Source: Actinia tenebrosa
Lineage: Eukaryota; Cnidaria; Anthozoa; Actiniaria; Actiniidae
Direction: 5' to 3'
DNA: 64,000 bases
Assembly (NCBI RefSeq): GCF_009602425.1
Contig: NW_022261294.1
Location: forward strand, 218,056 to 282,055
Both the position numbers and the translations under genes were made by a program. Under the pieces are notes generated by a model that was not told where the DNA came from, did not search any database, and was given only the letters and a program-made list of their open reading frames with translations. Within the stretch, counting starts at the first letter, position 1. Every line of letters starts with the position of its first letter. This document shows, in pieces, positions 50,401 to 61,486 of this stretch.

Positions 50401-53400
50401 TAATGCTTGGCGACCACTGTCAACAAGTCAACAAGTACCAATTTTAATAGTATACTTTGGCTGCCAAAAAAGAAGTCTTAAAAAGCCAAACTGAATGGAT
50501 TAATACTGGTAGTATGGTAAAAATATATTGTTATACGTTATGTTATACGACGTGCGCTTTTCCTATGCTGATGATCAGCGTTATTGAACGGGTGCGCGCT
50601 TGCTCGTAAAGTTATGCTAAAGAAATAAAAAACACGCGCGCGTGCTGTGTGCAGTCATATAGCACGTAGGGGGTAGCAGAACACAAGAGAAGTGTTAGGA
50701 GAAGCACGACGCATAGCAGAGCGTTCTGCCAATCCTCAAGTGCTTTATAACCCCACACAGCTTTTTTATTTCTTTTATGAAATACAAATTACAATAACTG
50801 TTATTTTGGATACGAATGACGCAACTGAAAGTGTGCGCGTGTGCTGTGTGTTCTCATAAATCACGCGCTCCCAACCAATCAGAACAATTTCATAACAGTC
50901 GTATAACCATTGGTGTAGTATTTATTACTCGCAAACTGACGCCTTAATAACAGTATTACCTGGAGAGACACTGAACACGGCCAGATTGTGTAATAATGTG
51001 TNTCGTGATCCAGTTATCCTGAATGAGGACCCAAGAGACCGATGAACGATGTTATCTTGAATCAAGAGACCATTCACTCCAAACACTCCTAAGCCAGTGT
51101 TGTAGCCGTGATGGAAAGAATTACCACGGACGTACGATGAAGAGGAGAGATGTGGTATGTCAAGGAAAGAGAGAGAGTACCTAAAGTAAGAAGGAAGGAA
51201 GGATTTTAAGACAACATAACACAATAAAAAATATAAAAATCCAATCACGCGCACGAGATTTTGAATCCAAATGCAAGGACGCGATACCGTCTTGTCGCAC
51301 GAGGAACAGTACGGAGCATATATACTTCATGCGTTATACGGCAGTAAAGAGGAATGATTGCACTGCCCATGCCAAAAAAAAAGCAATCGAAAACAATGTT
51401 TCGTGTTTCTCAGGCATAAAACCTCTCAAATATTCTTACAATAAGATACTTTTCGGCTGCACGCGCCTTCACATGCTTTCAGTTCGAGACCATTGAGCTG
51501 CGCAACTGCTGTACTTTTCGGCTGCACGCGCCTTCACATGCTTTGAGTTCCAGCCCGTTGAGCTGCGCAACTGCTGTNCTGCGGTGGTGGTAGCGATGAA
51601 AAGTATTTCTATAACAATTTTTTGTAATTAGAATGTTACCTTGGATCATAATAGTCTGACCAGCCATCTTGTCCACAATTTCGAAACTCAACATTTTCTA
51701 TCCTTATCCTTCTGTCTTTATTCTCGTGACTTCCTTTCATCGAGCTGACCAATACTCTACAACCAAACAGCTGCTTCTCTTGTAGCCCAGTGACGTCATC
51801 AGCGCCTTCGATCACGATATTCCTGGTCAGCAGTCCTACTTCTGCGGCCATGGTAACATTCTGTGATCCTATAGTGCTGGTCATGCTAATATGCTTGTGT
51901 TTTAGGTTGTCGACTAGATGGATGGTTTTGCCGTCTGCAGACAGACTCTCTGTTGAATACCGAAGATTTATGGTTGAGAGAGAAATCATGGCGAAAAAAG
52001 AAAGACACAAGAAAGAAAAAAATAAAAGAAACAGGATTTGAGAGATGAAAACCGCGCAATAATCTAATCATAAATCGTCGTTTTCTCGTTCTCTTGAGTG
52101 TTGTTTCTCCTGAGAATATACTTGAATCAGTATTGAGGGAAAAAGTGACAAGCGACAGATTACCTTTTTATTTGTTTTCTACAAGAGATAGCTCTCTTGT
52201 TTTCTACCGCGTCACCAATCATTCGTCCAATCAAACAGCCTTACCTATTGTCATAACCTCAGTTTCCTGTGGCATGTAGGTAGTCGGCGCAATGACAATC
52301 ACATCACCCTTCATCCAATCAACGGCCTCTTTGACTCGAATTTCCTTCGCTCCAGCATCCGCAGTCCTTTCAAGCTGAGTCCAGTACACGGTCTGGTTTT
52401 GACCATGGATTTCAAGGTTTCCAAAAATGGCTATAAATAATATCAAATTATTATTAATAAATTATCAATAATATATAATTGACGTCATAGAACTGCGCAA
52501 CACTTTCTTACCCATAGCTTTTGCACCAATACTTGGCGCGTCCTGCAAAATCATTTCCGGTGTGTCCCAGTCCCCATGAAGCCGGATGACAACTCGCCCA
52601 CTCATTGGCTGATCAGGCCAACCAATAATAAGATTGGCACCTGGCGCTACGAAGATGTACGTCGCGTTGAGTTCAAAGTCCAAGGTTGGGTCCAGTTCTA
52701 ATGTACCGTATATGATGAGTTTTCTTAAGGTTGGTATTTTAGCATCAGCAACCATCCACCATCCTAGTCATTCATGAGTAAAAATATGCTAGCCATTCCG
52801 AAGTTGAGAAAAACTGGGCCGAGTTAGCATTGCAGAGCATGGTGGGAGTATTTTAGGGGACATATTTCCAAGATGGCATCTATTTCGTCCCCCAAAACAG
52901 CCCCACAATGCATTGCAATGCCAACTCGACCCAGTTTTTTCTCAATTTCGGAACGGGCTAATTGGCAAACAATATGTAAGTTAATATTGGAGTTCCTGTG
53001 GCACGTTTGAAGAGAGAAAACTAATATTGGTTCTGTTCTAATACCGTATACGATTTCTGTCCTAATGAATAGAATACGTGACGTCACATGATGACGTACC
53101 TTGTTTAATCATGACGTCATCGCCATCTTCAGGTAACTTCTTGTTATATCCCCCGTAGCCCTCTTCTGTGCCGTACCAGCTTTCAGGGTCAGACCATTTC
53201 AGGTACTGTAGAGGTCTTTTCTCGGGGGGAGGGGGTGGGGTGGGTTTGATGCAGTTTTTATAGAAACAGCGAATTACCTGAAATTAATTTCAATTAATAA
53301 TAATAATAATTTTAATGATTTGTGATAATTTAAATCAAGTGAAAACATTGTTAAATGTGGTTAGCAACACTGCGAGAGAGGGAGACATTTTCGTCTTGGA

Positions 53401-56400
53401 TGTAATATATGTTATCCCATTTCAGATCATGTCATTCCCTAGAGTATCATTTCTTTTTTTTTTAACGGTTGCACATGAGAAGACACATGAATTTGGATAC
53501 AACTCTCAGACAAAGAATCTTGTTCTTTAGTGGATGACACGTGGTCTGAAATGGGAAAACATTACGCCCAAACAAAAAAGGTATATTTTAAATGACTAAC
53601 ATTAAATAATGCAATCTCGTTCCCAGAGCCTGCGTTTCTTCTGGCCTGCGGCGAAGAACGAGGGCTGTGGCATAATCCATTTTTTGAGACCAGGATTTCT
53701 TGGACTTCCGGTATTAAGAGCGCATACGTTAAAAGACTTAAAAAATATGTTCCCCATTTCTAAATCTTATTTTGATCGAAAGTAAACACAGAACTATGTT
53801 TGAAAGCAGGTTTGAAAGCATGATTTTCATTCATTATATTTCACTTCCGGAAAACTGCGCATGCGCCAAAATGGAATATGCCAGAGCCCTCGTTCTTCGC
53901 CGCAGGCCAGAAGAAACGCAGGCTCTGGGTACGAGATTGAATAATGTCTTATCTTTCCCACTCACTTGTAGCTTGACATCCCTATTGACCAGTCCGCCAT
54001 TACTGTCCCCTGTCACTATATAAGTCATCTCTTTCGTTATGTTACTATAANACCAATCCCCCGTTGACGCATGCTGTGGCTGTGGTATACCGCTGGACAT
54101 GTTGATTGTTTTCCCGGTTGTTTTGATGATGTCAGGGTTGTATTTCATCGGATGGGTTATCAATACGTAGTCATCTTGTTCAAACTCGTAGAATCGGCCA
54201 CTGCGTGTGATATATAATATATATACATTTAGTTATGTATTAATAGTGTTAATGCACCGTACACGTCAAAGGTTGTCATAGAATTAATAACTGCACACGA
54301 CACGTTCACCGTACGTTACCTTGGGCGTGATGCTTTACCATTACAGACATGACATTTCCTAGAGTATAATTTCTTTATTTAACAGTTGCGTATGAGAAGA
54401 CACATGAATATGAATACAACTCAAACAAAGAATCTTATTCTCAAGAGAATAACACATGGTCTGAAATGGGAAAATACTACGCCCAAGGTAGAGGAGTCTA
54501 GCTATTGATGGCAGCAAAAGAAAGTTTCATATGGCTATGAAAAATCTCAAGGTTACAGTCGTGTCTGTGACTGTGTTGATGTGTCCGATCAATTTTTTGA
54601 TTGGATGAGGAGTGATTTCGCGCACTGTGATTGGTCCAAAAAACTATTAATTAGGTACCGTGGCCGTGTCGTTTTTACAGTCATGCAATATTCCTTCCAA
54701 CTCATCACAGCGCGCAAAAATACTTCTGCTTGTCCAATCAGATTGCTGTGATAGGCACGGTCACGGTCATTTGCTGCACTTTACCTGTAAGAAATATTAC
54801 TGAGCTGTTGCGCATTTTCAAATGTGAAGTTATAGTTTTCCCCGACAATCACCGTTGCCATCCATCCGTTCTTGTGCGTCAGACGCATCGATGCCCATGG
54901 AACACGGCTCGTTCCGTACTGGTTACTTAGCAACGCGTCTTTGTAGAGAAGGGAAGAAGGCACTGGGTTGTTCCAAGCAAAGCGACGGAACTTTATAGAT
55001 GCGTCACAGATGCTCCCTGGTACATCGCCAAGACTGGCGGAGGGGGATTGGGTACAGTGTTGAGGGGATAGGTTTTCATTGGTTGCTACGATACTACCCC
55101 CAGCAAAGCCTGGATTAAAAACCAAAACCGGAAATTAAAAGATGCATAACATGTTGGTGGTTATGGTCTAAAAGTGTTCTCTTTATATGAAACTTTATGA
55201 AACTTTACAGGAAAACCCTTTTTTATAGAGTTAATGCACTAGCAAACGTGTAAAATAACAGTTAAATCCTTGTTTGTTTGTTTTTTTGTTTTGGTTTTTT
55301 TTTTTTTTTTTTTGTTTTGGTTTTTTTTTTTGTTTTTTTGTTTTTGTTTTTGTTTTTTTTGTTTTTTTTGTTTGTTGTTGTTGTTTTGTTTTGTTTTGTT
55401 TTGTTTTTTCTCTCGCGTTGCTAGAACATGACCTAAAATAAATAAATAAATTAAAAGAATTTTNAAAAAATTACCTGTAAGCGTCCCGTCTAGGTCTTTA
55501 TACACCGTCTCGTGTTGCCATAGAAATCCAGCCTTATTTGGCGAACGTATAAACTTGGTCTTCTCAAGTTTAACAGTCCATCCACCTTGATTCGGACGAC
55601 AGAACGAACACCCTTTCAATGCTGCGCACTTTGGTGCATCAAAGTTAACAAACGTTACACCTGATAAAGTTAACCTTGTTGACTGAGGTCCGACAACACC
55701 ACCAAAGGTGCAATGCGAGGGGTCATTACCACTAATTGCACTGTATCCTACGACTAACGAATCACGGATCGCTGCACCTCTTGTAGCGCTCCAAGGAGCT
55801 TGAACAATCGTCACCTCAAAGCCAGCCTCCTTGTTGTCCATCATCGTACAGTTAACAGCTTGTACGGCGCCCACTTCATTTACCTCGAACCCCTTCAAGT
55901 TGTTGTACGCAAGGAAGTCTTGGAACTTGGCGGGGACAGTTATGTCTGTACTTGATGTTGGTGTCAGAAGTGGGATGTACGTCGGGAAGATCCATAATCC
56001 GTATCGTCCAAATGAGTGCGCGGTGTTATTACGGAATTCTCCGAGGGGGTTTTTTCTCGGCCAGACTGTAGGGGCATACGAGGGTCCTCCGGGATGTACC
56101 GGCATGTTGTACCAGAATCCGAAATGACTTCCAGCTGCCGCGGCGTTATGGCGAACTGTTAAGAAACAAAATATTACAAAACTTAGACGCAAGGGGAAAT
56201 CAAAATTTAAGGGCTTATCATGTCGTCGTTATAAAAGTAAGTTGCCATAGCAACCTATAAGAGGATCTCTAAGATTTTAAATAGAAGTTGCCATAGCAAC
56301 CTGTCTAAGGGAAATGGAATAGAGATTATACAAACAGATACCCCACCTGTGTTGTTTGGGTTTGTAATCCAAAATGTCCCAGGCGTTACATCCACATTGA

Positions 56401-59400
56401 GTAGACTGCTCGATGACGTCACATACACACCAAGATTATACTGAATGGTGTTTCCAGTCTCGATTCCATCCTCGATGAAGTACGCATGCCCCATCACGTG
56501 ATATGCTACGTTACGTTCGACCAGCAGCCCGTGCACACCATGGATCGTCACGGCACGGTTGAACGTGTGGTGTATTGCGCAGCCGCGGACGTACGATCCT
56601 GTGACGTCACCGCTCATATGGAAATGAATGGGATAACGACCTGTGGGAAATAGCACAATTTTTAAAAAGTGAAATAATTCTTTTGCATGCAATAAATGCT
56701 CATGACAATGTTAGCAAGATTATTTCATGATTATAAAAATATTAATATTATACATGTATCAACATGTAATACCATCATTTAACCTTCAAACATCGACAAT
56801 ATGCATTCTACGTCACGTAATGTTCACGTGAATGTGCGCACAAATCACAGGCATCCCGCGCACTAGCGTATATACTGACCTAGTTTAAAAGACTGTCCTG
56901 CATGTCGAACCTCGATATACGATATCCTTCCTGTCACAAGTCCTTTATTCATTTCTTTAGCATTCAACATGATTTGAGACCCGAACTGGTCACTTTGTTC
57001 TTCATCATTGTATCGACCATTAAAACAAGTCTGAGTCGCAAACTGGTCTGGGTCAAAGTCTTTGGGGCACTTTCGGATACCTTCGGACCATTCTCGTTGT
57101 ACCGAGCCCTCTACGACAACGTTCCGAGTAAGAAGACCCACTTCGGCGCGCGTCTCTATCACTTTGCCAGCAATAGTTTGATTGATAGAGATGTGTTTGT
57201 ATTTTAAGGCTGGTTTTACTTCTATCGTTCTGCCATCTCCTGACACACTGGTAATTGTTAACTCTTCGTTCTCTCCTGGACGCCTGCTTGTTGAAGCTAG
57301 AATAATATTATCCCCAACGTTCCAGGTGACAGACTGCTTCAGTAGCAATTGGGTTGCACCTGAAATGATGAACAGCCAAAAATTTCTTTCTTTTTTGTCT
57401 TAATATTATGAGATAAATGTTTTTACATTCTCTGCTCGAGTGAGGAACAAAGGATAACTAGGGAAGTTATCGCACAAGTGGGAAATTGGGAAACATACGG
57501 TACTGACTTACAGCACGTATACGGTATACCATAACACTGAAATGGCTTCCCATTGTCTTCCAGTAATTCATCCAATCACAACGCGTAGTTATGGCTACGG
57601 TAAGATACAGTACGGCTACCCGACAGCGCGGCTTCCAATTTGCCGTACCGTTACACTACTAAAACTAAAACTAAATACGAATTAGACGATTGATACCTAT
57701 GTCAGCGGTCTTCTGCAGATGTGTCCACGTGATCGGCACGTGTTTACCATGCAGGTCCAAAGTCCCTTCTCTAACAGCCAAGACCTTTGCACCAAATAAA
57801 GGCAGCTGAACAGACCTCACGTTTCCATGGAGCACGATCCTCGCCTTGTGTTGAAAGGGTTTTGACTCGGTTCCAACTTCGAGCACACCACCGTCAACAA
57901 GGATGATTTTCTCCGCGTTTAACACCAAATCTTTCTCGTCAAAGATAAGCTTCCCTTTAATGACTAAGGCCGCCAGTACGGGAGTACTCACATCTAGTAG
58001 CATTGTCTGGCCTTTGGGGATCACAACAAGGTCTCCTCTGATTGGTGGATCCTTGTATCCCCAGGAATAAAGTGACGACCATACGTCTATGTACTCAAAG
58101 TCAGCACCCTCAATGGTCGATACCCCTTTGTCTTCCACCTCGACGCGAACCTTTGTACGAACAAAACCACGCCGCTGACCAGTAATGCATTTGATTTCAG
58201 TGCTCGAGAATGACGTCACAGTGCATTTGATTCCTGCTATCGTTACTTTGTTACCACCAGAAGTCGTGCTAAACCCTGGAAAAATGAACATTTTGAGTAT
58301 TGGAACTGATTTTGAACTGAACTATTCAGTTTCCTGGTTATTCGAAATTTAACCAGAACTATTCGAAATTTCTCATTATTCGAAATTTAACCTGAATTAT
58401 TCCATTTTTTTGTTATTCGAAATTTAACCTGAACTATTCCATTTTTTTGTTATTCGAAATTTAACCTGAACTATTCCATTTTTTTGTTATTCNGAAATTT
58501 AACCTGAACTATTCCATTTTTTTGTTATTCGAAATTTAACCTGAACTATTCCATTTTTTTGTTATTCGAAATTTAACCTGAACTATTCGAAATTTAACCT
58601 GAAGTATTTGACTTTTTGATAATTCATCTTTAAATTTAATGATAGTTTTTATTTATCCCTGTACAATTCACACTAGGAGACAGCCATGTTATTGGTTAAT
58701 ATCTTGTTTTTTTGCTCTATGCAGGATACTTACCACTACCAGTAATAGTAATAGTCACTCCCCCACCGGTACCCCCACGGGATGGGCTAACTGAAGTAAT
58801 CCTAGAGGTCAGAGCAACACGGTACGTGAAATAACCCGGCTTGGATGCCATCACACCATCCGCCCCATACACAACAAGAGGGCAGGTCACATCTTTGGTA
58901 ATGTTCCCTCGGTATGGCGGTACCTCACAGCGCATGCGTCGTGCGCTGACATCCATCACAATACATAAACTTTTACATATCTTTACAACTGTTGCAGCAC
59001 CGTAACCTTGTCCTTGTATAGACACAATCCTCCCTCCACCTAGACCACTCTCCTTCACAGACGCACTAACGATCGCTATGTCATAAGTCATTTTAATTGG
59101 TTGATTGGTTATATAGCCAGAAAATCCCTTTCCTTTGACGTGGACTACAACGTCGTAAAGACCCGCGGGATGATCCTCGAGAACGCACATTATTCTTCCA
59201 CTCGCGACTGAGTGAGCCTTGCACGTGCTGTTGCCAATGGTGACGGTAATACTTGAGGGGACGCTGCCGAAGCCTTGTCCTGTGATCGTGAGTGTGTCTC
59301 CGCTCATTGCTTTGGTGGGGAAGACGGAAGTTATTCTCGGCGTTAGGAAGCTACGGTAGGCGAATCTGAGACCGGGGAAGAGTTTTCCTCCAGAGGTTAA

Positions 59401-61451
59401 ATCCACCTAAAAATTATAAGTAGTGGGTTAGCGGTAACTCGTAATGCTGAATGCTCTCCTAGCGTTTGAGAAAAACTTCCAAGATCTTTCTCATTGGTAG
59501 GTCACTCTTTACTAAGAAATCATCTCTATCTCAGGATCCCCTCCCGAAAACCATGCACTGTAGAAATAAAGTTGAAAGTGGGAAGGAACCCCCTTCATTA
59601 AAACATCTTCATTATGTATCAGCATCATGTGTCATCACCATCATGCATCATCATATATCATGTATTGTCATCATCATCATCATGTATTATCATTAAGTAT
59701 CATAATCATGTATCATCATCATGTATCATCATGTATCACCATCATGCACCATCATATGTCATCAAATCCTCATGTATAGTCATCATCATCATCATGCATC
59801 ATCATCATGCATCATCATCATGTATCGTCATCATCATCAACTTTACCTCAAATGATCCTGTCTTATGGGCTGATGTCACACATGTAATCTTAGAGTTTGT
59901 AACTTTTGAAATCACACATATATTTCCACCAATAAGAACAGTCGTCTGACCAGAACCAGGGTCGAATCCATTTCCTGAGATAGTCACCTCCGTACCTCCG
60001 TACTCACTCCCTTCAGTTGGTGAGATATCAGAAACAAGAGCTAAACTAACAACCGCTTTAGCAGCATCGACATCCATCATGGCGTATCCTTTAGGGTTAA
60101 TACGGACTGATATCTCATGGGAACCAGCCACTACTGTTCCTATACTACACAGTATTGCATAATGTGTGGCTGTTAGTACCTTACAAGATTCGTTTCCAAA
60201 TTGAATAGTAATGTCAGAGTTCTTAGCCAGGAGACCTGTACCGTAGAAGTTGATAACATTGTGATCTCCGATGATAGAGTCTGGTGTGACGTAATCGATC
60301 ATTGGTGTGGAGGAGTCAGAGAATGTGAAAGCACATCCAACACGAGACACACAGATACTCTCCTTGTTATTGACACTGACTGACAAGTTAAGTTTCTTTG
60401 ATACTAAGTAAGGCTGTGTGACGCATTTTATTTCTGATGGACCAGTTGATAGGATGGTACAATTCGTCGGCCCAATCTTGACGATATTCAATCCCGGTAT
60501 TTGAGAAAAGCCAACTCCATTAATAGTCAACACAGTCCCCCCTGCTAATGACCCTGACCAAGGTGACACAGACGTTACCGTAGGGCGTAGGTTAAATCTC
60601 ATTGATGCTACATCATCTGTCTTAAGCCAGGCATTGCCCCGGTTGTTGACGCGTACATTGACGTCATAAGGTACTCCTGCGGTGAGAGCGTTGCCCGTGG
60701 TTACCCTACACGTGATGACGTCAGAAGAGCTCGTAAGTATGATGCATTGCTGTGATGCTATTGTTACTTCACTGTGACACGGACTAGGCCCTAGTCCTCG
60801 ACCGCGTATAGTCAACACGGAGGAACTGGTACCAATGTTAGGGGTAACTGACGTCACTTCCGGTGTACTGCATTTGTGAAATACAAAGCTTGAATGCTGA
60901 TTCGTTGGCATTGAAGGATTGCACTGAGATATCTCTGAGGTAATACCTGTATGGCAATCAAAAGTCGAAGGGAGGGGAGGGACAGTCTGTGTTAGATTAT
61001 GAACAGCGGTAAAATTTCCAACTTGAACTGTAACATTTGTTGCCTTGGACCTCGGTTCCGTGACCACAATTTTGCCCTTCATGTTGATGACGTCATAAGG
61101 ATCGATGAACCCACTAGAGTAGTAATAAGTGCCCGGTACGTTGAAGCGGTGCTGGTACCAGCCGGTACTGGTTCGTTCACTTTTGAACCCTTTACCATTA
61201 TACGATGTGCTTGAAGAATCGTTTGTCTGTTGGATGCCGTATTGAAGGTTAGTCATCTCTGGACTGGACCACTGCCACTGGATAAAATAAATAAATAAAT
61301 AAATAAACAAATAAACAAACAAATAAACAAATAAATGAATAAATAAATAAACCAACCAAACAAACAAACAAACAAACAAATCAATCAATCAATCAATCAG
61401 TCAGTCAAACAATCAATCAACCAACCAACCAAACAAACAAACAAACAAACA

Positions 61452-61486
<35 letters not shown>

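Larger units (their letters stand above)
49205..53277 (-). other. Domain block: second G8 domain and parallel beta-helix
   Basis: Exons 53100-53277, 52512-52763, 52245-52430, 51637-51949, 50960-51180, 49997-50344 and 49205-49596. G8 signature: [54 protein letters not shown] and [14 protein letters not shown]. Beta-helix repeats: [38 protein letters not shown] and [11 protein letters not shown]. The opening exon has a proline run ([10 protein letters not shown]) that may act as a hinge. Confidence 0.93.
53966..58095 (-). other. Domain block: first G8 domain and parallel beta-helix
   Basis: Exons 57697-58275 (second half), 56880-57359, 56347-56640, 55475-56155, 54785-55109 and 53966-54200. G8 signature: [45 protein letters not shown] and [14 protein letters not shown]. 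The PbH1 repeats that follow include [40 protein letters not shown] and [16 protein letters not shown], matching fibrocystin-L closely. G8 plus beta-helix modules occur in fibrocystins, TMEM2 and CEMIP. Confidence 0.93.

Noticed and set aside
58330-58612. Regular ~38-bp repeats as a CRISPR-like array
   Set aside because: Units are directly adjacent with no unique spacers, in an intron of an animal gene. It is a minisatellite.
59614-59949. 111-aa plus-strand ORF near the ATC repeat
   Set aside because: Mostly His/Ser repeat translation, antisense to an IPT exon at its end.
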